From: Pseudomonas sp. Choline-02u-1
GTDB lineage: Bacteria; Pseudomonadota; Gammaproteobacteria; Pseudomonadales; Pseudomonadaceae
Length of the DNA: 64,000 nt
Reading direction: 5' to 3'
Assembly: GCF_002836515.1 (NCBI RefSeq)
Contig: NZ_PJBC01000066.1
Location: 1-64,000, forward strand
Each line of letters begins with the position of its first letter. The stretch's first letter is position 1. A program made the position numbers and the translations under genes. The notes beneath the pieces were generated by a model. The model searched no databases and was not told the DNA's origin. It saw only the letters and a program-made list of their open reading frames with translations. Of this stretch, positions 1 through 8,778 are shown piece after piece.

Positions 1-82
1 AGACATGGCGAACAAAATTGCACAGTTATTTTCGAAACAGAACACTAGAATAGCCCCATCTTTTTTCGGAGCCAGAGCCTGT

Positions 83-742
83 ATGTCAGAATCGGTTGAC
101 ACCCCCGGGCTGTCAGATTTACCGCTGGAAGACTTGATAGCCTGTCATGAGTGCGACCTGCTGATGCGCAAGCCGACGCTTGCCCATGGTGAGAAAGCCC
201 TCTGTCCTCGTTGTGGTTATGAGTTGTATGCCCACCGCCATAACGTGGTGCAGCGCAGCCTCGCCCTAGTGATCGCGGCGTTATTACTTTACGTACCGGC
301 AAACTTTTTACCCATCATGCAACTCAATATCCTCGGGCAATCTTCGCAGGATACGGTCTGGAGCGGTGTGGTTGGCCTGTTCAACACCGACATGCAAGGT
401 GTGTCGATCGTCGTCTTCCTCTGCAGTATGGCGATACCGTTGCTCAAGTTGCTGTGCCAGCTGTTTGTATTGCTGACGATTCGTTTCGACGTCGGCCGTA
501 GTTATGGCTTGCTGCTCTATCGTATTTACCACCACCTCAGAGACTGGGGCATGCTTGAGGTCTACCTCATGGGCGTCCTCGTCGCGATTGTCAAATTGGC
601 GGATATGGCGGCGATTACCGTCGGCCTTGGCCTGGCGTGTTTTATCGGTTTGTTGCTCGTACAAGTCTGGCTGGAGGTAGTGATGTCACCGCATCAGATC
701 TGGCAGGCATTATCAGGAGAGGATGCCCATGCGGGCGATTGA
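83..742 (+). CDS. pqiA: PqiA/LetA-type inner-membrane protein, first half
   Basis: Paraquat-inducible protein A family. These polytopic inner-membrane proteins work with MCE-domain proteins in lipid transport between the two membranes. An N-terminal zinc-ribbon-like CxxC pair (CHEC and CPRC, about residues 20-45) is followed by hydrophobic segments. At about 219 aa it is roughly half the length of E. coli PqiA or LetA, and the second half is the next gene. The frame is open back to an ATG at 5, but I prefer the ATG at 83 because the family begins shortly before the zinc ribbon; little upstream sequence is visible to decide. It overlaps the next gene by 14 nt, implying one transcript. Confidence 0.85.
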   Translation: MSESVDTPGLSDLPLEDLIACHECDLLMRKPTLAHGEKALCPRCGYELYAHRHNVVQRSLALVIAALLLYVPANFLPIMQLNILGQSSQDTVWSGVVGLFNTDMQGVSIVVFLCSMAIPLLKLLCQLFVLLTIRFDVGRSYGLLLYRIYHHLRDWGMLEVYLMGVLVAIVKLADMAAITVGLGLACFIGLLLVQVWLEVVMSPHQIWQALSGEDAHAGD

Positions 743-1352
743 TGCGGGCATTCTGGTGTGCACCGAGTGCCACGAGCTGAACAGGCAGGAAGCAGACACC
801 GATGAGCAGAACTGCACCCGTTGCGGCGCTCAGGTTCACGCTCGCCGCCCCAACAGCCTGACCCGAACGTGGGCTCTGCTGATTACAGCAGCAATCATCT
901 ATATCCCGGCCAATGTCTTGCCGATCATGACGGTCAGCTCTCTGGGCCAGGGTGAGCCGAGCACCATCATGTCCGGAGTGATTGAACTGGTGCAGCACGG
1001 CATGATTCCGATCGCGAGTGTGGTGTTCATCGCCAGTATTCTGGTGCCGACTTTCAAACTGGTCGGCATCGCGTTGTTGCTGTTTTCGGTACAACGACGG
1101 CAGCCATTGTCGGCCCGTCAGCGCATCTGGATGTACCGTTTCATCGAGTTCATTGGTCGGTGGTCAATGCTCGATATTTTCGTGATCGCCATTCTCGTGG
1201 CGGTCGTCAACTTCGGCCGGATTGCCAGCGTCGAAGCCAACATGGGCGCCGTCGCCTTCGCCTCTGTGGTGATTCTGACGATGCTCGCCGCAGTAACTTT
1301 CGATCCCCGACTGATTTGGGATAACACGGAGTCGGACGACGACCATGACTGA
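729..1352 (+). CDS. pqiA: PqiA/LetA-type inner-membrane protein, second half
   Basis: Second PqiA-family protein (about 207 aa), with its own CxxC pair (CTEC and CTRC) and about four membrane segments. It has the same layout as the first and looks like the C-terminal half of a full-length PqiA/LetA encoded separately. I chose the ATG at 729 over the one at 723 because AGGAG at 715-719 lies 9 nt from 729 but only 3 nt from 723. It overlaps both neighbours, so the three genes are translationally coupled. The pair probably forms one heterodimeric membrane partner for the MCE protein; that is inference. Confidence 0.87.
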   Translation: MRAIDAGILVCTECHELNRQEADTDEQNCTRCGAQVHARRPNSLTRTWALLITAAIIYIPANVLPIMTVSSLGQGEPSTIMSGVIELVQHGMIPIASVVFIASILVPTFKLVGIALLLFSVQRRQPLSARQRIWMYRFIEFIGRWSMLDIFVIAILVAVVNFGRIASVEANMGAVAFASVVILTMLAAVTFDPRLIWDNTESDDDHD

Positions 1353-3648
1353 TTTGCCTGTAGCGAAAACCCGACCGGCTTCGAACTGGTCGGCCATTTG
1401 GGTGCTGCCTCTGATCGCGCTGATCATTGGCGGCTGGCTCGGTTGGCGTGCCTGGTCAGAAACCGGCATCGAAATTCAGGTGCGCTTCGAGAGTGGCGAA
1501 GGTATCCAGGCCAACAAGACTGAGGTGGTCTACAAGGGCATGCCGGTCGGCAAGGTCAAGACGCTCAAGCTTGACGATGAAGGCAACTCCAAAGGGGTTA
1601 TCGCCACCATCGAAATGAACAAGGACGTCGAACAGTATCTGAAAACCAGTACGCGGTTCTGGCTGGTCAAGCCAAGCGTGACCTTGGCCGGTATCACCGG
1701 TCTGGAAACATTGGTTTCGGGCAACTACGTGGCGATCAGCCCCGGTGAAGGCGAGCCGGTGCGCAAGTTCAAGGCACTCGCCGAAGAGCCGCCGCTGTCC
1801 GACGCCAAGCCGGGTCTGCACCTGACCATCAAGGCTGATCGTCTCGGTTCGTTGAATCGTGGCAGCCCGGTGTTCTACAAGCAGATCAAAGTCGGTCAGG
1901 TCAAAAGCTATGTACTGTCCGAAGATCAGAGCACTGTTGAACTGAAAGTCTTCATCGAGCCGACCTACGCCAAACTGGTGCGCAAACACACCCGTTTCTG
2001 GAATGCCAGCGGCATCAGTATCGACGCCAATCTGTCCGGGGTAAAAGTGCGCAGCGAATCCCTGGCCAGCATCGTCGCTGGAGGTATCGCGTTCGCCACG
2101 CCGGAGAATCGCAAGGACAGCCCGGCGACGGATCCAAGCCTGCCGTTCCGTCTCTATGAAGACTTCGACGCCGCCGCTGCCGGGATCCGGGTCAAGGTCA
2201 AGCTCAGCGATTTCGAAGGCCTGCAGGCCGGTCGCACGCCGGTGATGTACAAGGGCATTCAGGTCGGCAATCTGAAAGCGCTGAAGGTCGATCCTGACCT
2301 GAACAGCGCTACAGCCGAGCTGACCCTTGATCCGTTGGCCGAAGATTATCTGGTTGAGGGTACGCAGTTCTGGGTGGTCAAACCGTCGATTTCCCTCGCC
2401 GGTATCACCGGCCTGGAAGCGCTGGTGAAAGGTAACTACATCGCCGTGCGTCCGGGCGACAAAGGCGCTGCGCCGAAACGCGAATTCGAGGCGCGACCGA
2501 AAGCACCGCCGCTGGATCTGCGTTCGCCGGGCCTGCATCTGGTGTTGTTTACCGATTCGCTGGGTTCGATCGATGTCGGCAGTCCGATTCTGTACAAGCA
2601 GGTCAAGGTCGGTTCGGTGCAGAGCTACCAGTTCTCCAGAACCAAGAAGCAACTGGTCATCGGCGTGCACATCGAGAAGGAATACGAAAACCTGGTCAAC
2701 GCCTCCACGCGTTTCTGGAACGTCAGCGGCATTACCCTCACGGGTGGCTTGACCGGCGGCATTCAGGTGAAGAGTGAATCCCTGCAAACGCTGATGGCCG
2801 GCGGGATTGCGTTCGAAACGCCGCAGGCCAATGCGCCGCTGAAGAAGCACATCCCACGCTTCCGCCTGTTTGCAGATCACGATGAGGCGAACAAGAAAGG
2901 CGCAGTGGTGACGATCAAGGTCGACCGCGCCGACGGTTTGAGCAGCGGCACGCCGGTGCGCTTCAAGGGGCTGGATGTCGGCAAGATTGAAAGCGTCGAT
3001 CTCACCGACGACATGCAGTCTGTGATCCTCACCGCGCGGATCACCGAAGTGCCGGAGAAGATCGCCCGGGTCGGCAGTCAGTTCTGGGTGGTGAAGCCGG
3101 AACTGGGGCTGATCAAGACGCAGAATCTGGAAACGCTGGTTACCGGCAAATACATCGAAGTCCAGCCTGCGGTGAAAAATCTCGGGCCGCAGAAAAACTT
3201 CGTTGCTTTGGCTGAAGCGCCGGAAGTCACTAAACAGGAAGCCGGTTTGAGTCTGGTCTTGAGCGCTGCACGCCGCGGTTCGCTCAAGCCTGGAGTGCCG
3301 GTAACTTACCGTGAAATCACCGTCGGCAAGGTCACCGGTTATGAGTTGGGCCAAACGGCTGACCGAGTGTTGGTGCACATCCTGATCGAGCCGAAGTACG
3401 CGCCGCTGGTGCGCAGCGGCAGCCGCTTCTGGAACACCAGCGGCGTGGGCTTCGATTACGGTTTGTTCAAAGGTGTCACGGTGCGCACCGAATCGCTGGA
3501 GACGCTGATTCAGGGCGGCATCGCCTTCGCCACACCGGATGGCGAACGCATGGGCAATCCGGCGCGAGCCGAGCAGACGTTCCCGTTGTTCGAAAAGTTT
3601 GAGGATGAATGGCTGACCTGGGCGCCGAAGATTCCGCTGGGTAAGTAG
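1345..3648 (+). CDS. pqiB: PqiB/LetB-type MCE protein with six MCE domains
   Basis: A 767-aa membrane-anchored periplasmic MCE protein. One N-terminal transmembrane helix (about residues 15-35) is followed by six MCE/MlaD domains starting near residues 40, 155, 277, 395, 515 and 635. They alternate between two types. One type ends in a FWxVKPxxxLxGITGLExLVxG-like block. The other ends in an FWNxSGI...ESLxxLxxGGIAF-like block. This gives three A-B pairs. Known relatives stack MCE rings into tubes for lipid passage: E. coli PqiB has three domains and LetB seven. No PqiC-like lipoprotein gene follows, so the system looks more LetAB-like. The start overlaps the upstream stop. Confidence 0.9.
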   Translation: MTDLPVAKTRPASNWSAIWVLPLIALIIGGWLGWRAWSETGIEIQVRFESGEGIQANKTEVVYKGMPVGKVKTLKLDDEGNSKGVIATIEMNKDVEQYLKTSTRFWLVKPSVTLAGITGLETLVSGNYVAISPGEGEPVRKFKALAEEPPLSDAKPGLHLTIKADRLGSLNRGSPVFYKQIKVGQVKSYVLSEDQSTVELKVFIEPTYAKLVRKHTRFWNASGISIDANLSGVKVRSESLASIVAGGIAFATPENRKDSPATDPSLPFRLYEDFDAAAAGIRVKVKLSDFEGLQAGRTPVMYKGIQVGNLKALKVDPDLNSATAELTLDPLAEDYLVEGTQFWVVKPSISLAGITGLEALVKGNYIAVRPGDKGAAPKREFEARPKAPPLDLRSPGLHLVLFTDSLGSIDVGSPILYKQVKVGSVQSYQFSRTKKQLVIGVHIEKEYENLVNASTRFWNVSGITLTGGLTGGIQVKSESLQTLMAGGIAFETPQANAPLKKHIPRFRLFADHDEANKKGAVVTIKVDRADGLSSGTPVRFKGLDVGKIESVDLTDDMQSVILTARITEVPEKIARVGSQFWVVKPELGLIKTQNLETLVTGKYIEVQPAVKNLGPQKNFVALAEAPEVTKQEAGLSLVLSAARRGSLKPGVPVTYREITVGKVTGYELGQTADRVLVHILIEPKYAPLVRSGSRFWNTSGVGFDYGLFKGVTVRTESLETLIQGGIAFATPDGERMGNPARAEQTFPLFEKFEDEWLTWAPKIPLGK

Positions 3649-3717
3649 CGGCGTCTGTCGAATAGCCTGCTCGCGAAGGGGCCAGCCAAATCAACACAAA
3701 ATCCAGACCATAAAAAA

Positions 3718-3748
3718 GGGCCGCGATCAGATCGCGGCCCTTTTTTTT
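3718..3748. terminator. Bidirectional rho-independent terminator between pqiB and mksB
   Basis: An 11-bp GC-rich perfect stem (GGGCCGCGATC / GATCGCGGCCC) is preceded by an A-run and followed by eight T. It can terminate both the plus-strand MCE operon and the convergent mks operon. Confidence 0.9.
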
Positions 3749-3766
3749 GCCTTCAGCTACAGCCGA

Positions 3767-6607
3767 TCAAACCGCATCCAGCTCCGGCTCGTCTGCTTGA
3801 ACATTCAACGTGGCCTTGACCACATCATGGCGGCGGATATATTTCCAGTCCGCCTCGTCAATGTAGATCCCCGCCGGGCCGCTGCCGCCCTCAAGGTCGA
3901 TAGCTACACTGGCGCAGACCTGCGGCTTCACACTCGCCAGGATCGGCACGAAGCCCAGTTGCAGACTGGTCTCCAGCAATGCGGCCTGGTTCTTCTCGTC
4001 GATGTCCGCTGCCTCGTCGAGGTAGTACGGCAGGCGCACGCGGCCGGCCAGGTCACGGTCCATCAAGTGCAGCAACAAATACATGTTGGTTAGCGCCTTG
4101 ATGGTCATGGTCGTGCCGTTGGAGGCCGCGCCGTCGATATCGGTGTGGATCACCGGCTGACCGTTGACCTTGGTGATCTCAAAGGCCAGTTCGAACAAGT
4201 CCTTGAGGCCGAGCTGGTTGTGGTTCGCCGCCACCAGCCGTGCCAGGTATTCCTTGGCCTCTTCGTTCTTGTTGTCCTGCTCGGCGCTTTGGCTGAGGTC
4301 GAACACCGAAAGGGTTTCGCCTTCTTCGTACTGCCCGGCGCTGTGGATGATCTGGTCGATGTGCTTGAGCGCTTCCTTGTTCGGCGCGAGGACGATGCGG
4401 AAACTCTGCAGGTTGGAAACCTGACGCTTGTTGATCTCGCGGTTGAACAGCGCCAGTTGATGCTCGAGGCTGTCGTAGTCGCTGCGGATGTTGCGCAGGG
4501 TGCGTGCGATGTCGGTGACCGCCGCGCGGCGCGCCTTGCCCAGTGTCAGGGCTTCATCGGTGCGGTGCGCGTAAGCGTTGATCAGCAGCGACAGACGGCG
4601 CTCCATGTCGTCTTCGCTGTCGAACTTGGCCACGCCTTTGAGGCGCACCTGGGCATACAGCGCTTCGATCTGACCGTCGGCGCGCAGCAGGCCCTGCCAG
4701 CTGTCCTGATAATCGTTGAGCAGCGGCAGCAGGTTGTCCATCGAGTCGTCGACCGGGTCCATGAACGGTGTGCCGAACGGCAGATCCGCCGGCAGCAACT
4801 GACGACGACGCAGGGCATCGTCGAGAGTGCGTTGCTTGGCTTCCATGTCTGCGATCTGGCGGCCGACCAGTTGCAGCTTGGCCGACAGTTGCTGGACGCG
4901 CTCGGTGAAGGCATCGCTGGAGCGCTTGAGTTCGTCCTGCGCGGCTTCCATCTGCGCCAGTTGCTCGAGCTTGTCGCTTTCTTCGGCGCTCAAGGTCTGG
5001 GTGCGACGGAAATCTTCCAGCGCCTTCTGCGCGTCCAGCACCTGCTGATACAGCGCCTCGGTCTGGGTCTTGCTCGCGGCGCGGTCGGCGGCCACGGCCT
5101 GCTGGGTTTTCAGTTGCTTGAGCTCTTTTTCCAGACGCTCTTTCTGATCGCGCAATGCGGCGCGGTCGGCCAGCGCTTGCAGGGCCGGCGGCTCGATGTG
5201 CGAGATGTCGATCGACAGGCCTGGCACTTCGAAACGCTCGCCCTTGAAGCCATCGAGAATCAGCTCGACCGATTTGACCCACTCGCCGTTCTCGTCGAGG
5301 GTGATGCCGTGTTCGCCCAGCGGCAGGCTGAACAGCGCGCTGTTGAACAGACGCATCAGGCGTTCGACGTCCTGTTGCGAGAACTCTTCGCGCAGACGGG
5401 CGTAGCTGTTGTTGTCGGCATTATCGAGTTGCTGCTTCACCGACTTCAGACGTTTTTCCAGATCGCGCAGACGCTCTTCGAGATCCTCGGCGCTGAACTG
5501 CCGCGACTGCGCCAAGGCACCGGCCAGTTCGTCGTGAGCGTCCTTGGCGGCAAGCAATTGTTGCTCGAGCACTTTGACGTCATCGACCAGGGCGAAGCGG
5601 TTCTTCAGCACCGACAGCTCGCCGAGCCAGCGCTGGATCCCGGAAATCTCCCGCTCCAGACGCATCAGTTCCTGAGTGCCGCCGCGCTGATCGTTTTGCA
5701 GATCGTCCTGCTCGCGACGGTAGTGCTCGGCCTGAATCGTCAGCTCTTCCTTGCGCGCGGTGGCGTAGTCCGACCAGGTGCCGAGCAGGGAATCGAGCAG
5801 CGGCGACAGGCGATGCAGTTTGCCGCGCAGCACGTCGCGCTGTTTCACGCCGTTGGCCAGTGCCTCAACCAAAGGGCCGGCGGCAACCAGCGAGTTGTAG
5901 TCCTGTTCCATGCGGCGTACATCGCGGAAGGCTTCTTCGCAGGCAGCGATGTAATCGACGCTGCCAGAACGCAGGCTGTGTTCGAAGGCATCGAGGAACA
6001 ATTGCTTGAGCTTGGCCGCGGTGATTTCGCGCATGTGCAGCAGGTTGATGAACAACGCGCGGAAAGTCTTCAGGCTTTGCTCGCTGGTCGAGCGCAGCGG
6101 GATCAGCGTCAGGTCGAGCGGGATCGACGTGTGGCCGCCGACCAGCAAACGACGCAGTTCGTCAGGCTTGAGTTCGTAGGCTTTCAGGCCTTCTTTTTCG
6201 AGGTTGCTGAACAGCTCTTTCTGGCGCAGGCAGGTGTCGTTTTTCTGGTAGTGGGCCAGATCGAGCTTGCCGGCGTAGGCGAAGAACTGGTGACCGAAAC
6301 CGCCACCCGGGCCGCGACCGACCACGCCTATCACGTGCGGGCCGTGTGGCAGATTCACTTCGACAAGGATGTAGCTGGTGTCAGAAGCAAAGTAGAAGCG
6401 CCGCGATTGTTCAAGGCTGTACTTGCCGAAACTCATGTCCGACATGCGCGCCAGAATCGGGAACTGCAAGGCGTTGATCGATGCCGATTTGCCGAGGTTG
6501 TTCGCGCCGTAAACCGACAGCGGTTCTTCCAGCGGGAACAGGCCGAGGCTGTAACCGGCGGTGTTCAAAAGGGCAAAGCGGCGAATGCCGTAGCGTTCCT
6601 GGCTCAT
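3767..6607 (-). CDS. mksB: MksB, SMC-like ATPase of the MksBEF condensin
   Basis: A 946-aa SMC-like ATPase, the core of the MukB-like condensin that compacts and helps segregate the chromosome. The N-terminal ATPase half has Walker A GANNLGKS at residues 34-41. Long charged coiled-coil stretches follow (about 280-420 and 480-700, with a hinge-like part between). A C-terminal head carries a Walker B region LPYYLDEAADID. Its ATG overlaps the mksE stop as ATGA, and it is last in mksF-mksE-mksB. No TOPRIM nuclease gene (mksG/jetD) follows, so this is the condensin form rather than a Wadjet defence locus. Confidence 0.92.
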   Translation of the reverse strand: MSQERYGIRRFALLNTAGYSLGLFPLEEPLSVYGANNLGKSASINALQFPILARMSDMSFGKYSLEQSRRFYFASDTSYILVEVNLPHGPHVIGVVGRGPGGGFGHQFFAYAGKLDLAHYQKNDTCLRQKELFSNLEKEGLKAYELKPDELRRLLVGGHTSIPLDLTLIPLRSTSEQSLKTFRALFINLLHMREITAAKLKQLFLDAFEHSLRSGSVDYIAACEEAFRDVRRMEQDYNSLVAAGPLVEALANGVKQRDVLRGKLHRLSPLLDSLLGTWSDYATARKEELTIQAEHYRREQDDLQNDQRGGTQELMRLEREISGIQRWLGELSVLKNRFALVDDVKVLEQQLLAAKDAHDELAGALAQSRQFSAEDLEERLRDLEKRLKSVKQQLDNADNNSYARLREEFSQQDVERLMRLFNSALFSLPLGEHGITLDENGEWVKSVELILDGFKGERFEVPGLSIDISHIEPPALQALADRAALRDQKERLEKELKQLKTQQAVAADRAASKTQTEALYQQVLDAQKALEDFRRTQTLSAEESDKLEQLAQMEAAQDELKRSSDAFTERVQQLSAKLQLVGRQIADMEAKQRTLDDALRRRQLLPADLPFGTPFMDPVDDSMDNLLPLLNDYQDSWQGLLRADGQIEALYAQVRLKGVAKFDSEDDMERRLSLLINAYAHRTDEALTLGKARRAAVTDIARTLRNIRSDYDSLEHQLALFNREINKRQVSNLQSFRIVLAPNKEALKHIDQIIHSAGQYEEGETLSVFDLSQSAEQDNKNEEAKEYLARLVAANHNQLGLKDLFELAFEITKVNGQPVIHTDIDGAASNGTTMTIKALTNMYLLLHLMDRDLAGRVRLPYYLDEAADIDEKNQAALLETSLQLGFVPILASVKPQVCASVAIDLEGGSGPAGIYIDEADWKYIRRHDVVKATLNVQADEPELDAV

Positions 6608-7305
6608 GCGTCGGACTCCTGTTCTTCGGCAATGGCGCGGGCCAGTGCGTCTTCTTCGCTTTCTTCTTCAAATTCGCTCAAATCCAATGGATCGTCGGTT
6701 TCGAGGAATTTCGCTTCGGCCGCTTCATCGATCAGCACCGGTGCCGGCAGCGGCAGAACGCTGTGCACGCTGGCCGCGAGATCGCGGTCCTGCTGGACCG
6801 ACAGGCACACGTCGAGGAAACGGTGCATGGGCGGCAGAAAGCGGTAGACACCGTTTTCTTCGCCGGCGAAACCCAGTTGAGTCATGCGACGCATGATCTT
6901 TTCTTCGAGTTCTTCAACGGTCTGCACTTCGGCCTGAATGAACAGGTCGCGGTACTTGTCCAGCAGCGACGGCAGTTCTTCACGGCCGAGGCTGCCGCCG
7001 TCGAGCACGGCGATCGGGTCGCGGCCCTGATCGGCCAGATGCTCGACGAGGATGAAGGTGAACAGCGCCAGACGCTGGGCGGTCTTGTTCACCGCCGCGG
7101 CGGCCATGTCCGGGACGAAGTAATAAAAGCCACGGGTGTCGCAGACCAGTTCAAAGCCCAGCGCCTTGAACAGCGTGCGGTACTGATCCTGGAAGTTGGA
7201 CAGTTGTGCGTACAGCTCAGGATCACGGCGGCTGACGTGGTAACCCTTGAACAACTCGCGGAAGATCGGCGCCAGTTGCGACAGTTCGGAAAGATCAAGA
7301 TGCAT
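6604..7305 (-). CDS. mksE: MksE, condensin accessory subunit
   Basis: A 233-aa protein in the MukE-like position between the kleisin and the SMC-like gene. It binds the kleisin and tunes the ATPase and loading. The fold is presumably tandem winged helix by family; I see no decisive motif and rely mostly on context and on the acidic C-terminus (about residues 190-233, rich in Glu and Asp). Its start overlaps the mksF stop by 11 nt and its stop overlaps the mksB start by 4 nt, so the three subunits are translationally coupled. Confidence 0.88.
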   Translation of the reverse strand: MHLDLSELSQLAPIFRELFKGYHVSRRDPELYAQLSNFQDQYRTLFKALGFELVCDTRGFYYFVPDMAAAAVNKTAQRLALFTFILVEHLADQGRDPIAVLDGGSLGREELPSLLDKYRDLFIQAEVQTVEELEEKIMRRMTQLGFAGEENGVYRFLPPMHRFLDVCLSVQQDRDLAASVHSVLPLPAPVLIDEAAEAKFLETDDPLDLSEFEEESEEDALARAIAEEQESDA

Positions 7306-8575
7306 GGGGGATGCTCGCAGAATTCTCGGCGGCGGTGTCGCTGGCCGAGAGCAGGGCGAAGGAGCGCAGGCTGACCTGATGCTCGTGAGTGTGGTATTCG
7401 CGGCGTTCCAGACGCTCGCGCTTGAAGCGTTTTTCCCGCGACAGGCGCGAGAACCAGTAGAGCAATTCGTCGGTCGCGCCGTCCGGTTCCTGCTCCAGCA
7501 GCCAGGTCATCAGATCCGGCATCGGCAGGGACTCTTCGCAACGGTCGACCATCTCGCGCACGGTGCGCGGTGCACGTGGGGCATCGCCAGCCTTCTGGGT
7601 CTTGTGCGCCTTAGGGAAGCGCGCCGGTTTCGGCTCGAAACGCGCCAGCGCATACACGTACGCTTCGACCTGACTGGCGCTGCCGAGGAAGGTGCTTTGC
7701 GGGCGAGTGAACAATGGCATCGCCGCTTGCGGCACGGCGTCGATGCCTTTACGCCGGATCGCCGCCAGGGCCAACGCAGCACCTCGGGTCACGGCGTTGT
7801 GCCGGCGTGCTTCTTCACGCAGCGGCAGCAGCAGTTCGCGGGCGTGACGCAGAGTGAGTTGGGCGCTGGTCTGCATTTCGAGAATGCGCGCGTGGGTGCG
7901 CAGGAGCATGTCGTCATCGACCAGATGGCCAAGGCGCTGCTGTTCGCTGAGCATTTTCAGCAGCACCGTTTCGACCTTGCGCACGCCCTGTTCGAAGGCG
8001 CCGTCGGCGTTGACCAGATCGATCATCGGCTCGACGTATTCGTCCCACGTCGCCAGTACTTCGGCGTAACGCTGACGCAGCGGAATCTGCCGGTCGCTGG
8101 TCTTGGCGCGTTCAGCCACGGCGACCAGCGCCTGTTCGTCGTTGTCGAGCTTCTTCAGTACGTCGCGCACGCGCATGTCGAGCAGGCGCAACTGGCGGGC
8201 GAGGTCGTTGCCGTCGCGTACGTCGAAGGCGTCCTGGATGTAACCGGCCAGCCGTTCGAGGTGACGCAGGTAGGCTTCGATTTCCAGGCACAGGCCCAGC
8301 CGGTGTTCGCGGCGCAGATAGGCCAGGAAGTCGTGGATCTGCGCGTTCAGCTCGAAACGGTTCGGGCTTTTCGCCACCGGCACCAGAATGTCGAGGCGGA
8401 TCCACACGTCGAGCAGGCTGGTGATGTCCTGCGGCGTGCTGTCGAGTTGTTGGGCGGCCAGTTGCGTGCGCAGTTCGTTGAGGCTCAGGGTGCCTTGGTC
8501 GAAGTGCTCGCACAATGGCTCCAGAAGTGCCCAGTGTTCAGCGAGGGCGCGCAAGACGCGCTTGGGTTCGATCAT
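7295..8575 (-). CDS. mksF: MksF, kleisin-like condensin subunit
   Basis: A 426-aa kleisin-type subunit that bridges the heads of MksB. It is the first gene of the mksFEB operon. The frame is open to 8767, but the upstream translation is low-complexity Arg/Pro-rich sequence unlike the family, so I place the start at the ATG at 8575 (MIEPKRVLRALAEHW). No strong ribosome binding site is seen there. The predicted protein is helical throughout, with an N-terminal winged-helix-like part and a conserved-looking middle. It is transcribed divergently from holD across about 200 bp. Confidence 0.85.
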   Translation of the reverse strand: MIEPKRVLRALAEHWALLEPLCEHFDQGTLSLNELRTQLAAQQLDSTPQDITSLLDVWIRLDILVPVAKSPNRFELNAQIHDFLAYLRREHRLGLCLEIEAYLRHLERLAGYIQDAFDVRDGNDLARQLRLLDMRVRDVLKKLDNDEQALVAVAERAKTSDRQIPLRQRYAEVLATWDEYVEPMIDLVNADGAFEQGVRKVETVLLKMLSEQQRLGHLVDDDMLLRTHARILEMQTSAQLTLRHARELLLPLREEARRHNAVTRGAALALAAIRRKGIDAVPQAAMPLFTRPQSTFLGSASQVEAYVYALARFEPKPARFPKAHKTQKAGDAPRAPRTVREMVDRCEESLPMPDLMTWLLEQEPDGATDELLYWFSRLSREKRFKRERLERREYHTHEHQVSLRSFALLSASDTAAENSASIPHAS

Positions 8576-8778
8576 CGGAATGGCCGGCTGGTTGGCAATT
8601 AAAAGCGGCGATTGTACTGCATCACAGGCGTGGCGATTCACTCTCGGGACGGGCTGTCGCATTCTTTGCTCAAAGCGCAGCGGCGCGGTGCAGCACAGGC
8701 TATCGATCAACAGCAAGCGATCTTGCGCGAAGGGCGGTAGAATCAGCGCACTTTCCGTTATCCACAAGTGGCCGACCT

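Noticed and set aside
1456..3378. A 640-codon minus-strand frame
   Set aside because: Antisense to the six-MCE gene and mirrors its repeats; no independent start signal.
4145..6847. A 900-codon open frame on the plus strand
   Set aside because: It is fully antisense to mksB and mksE; composition is Val/Leu/Gln/Arg-rich as expected from the complement of a GC-rich gene, with no family features.
3767..8575. Considered as a Wadjet defence system
   Set aside because: The nuclease subunit MksG/JetD is missing and the locus is in a conserved core position.
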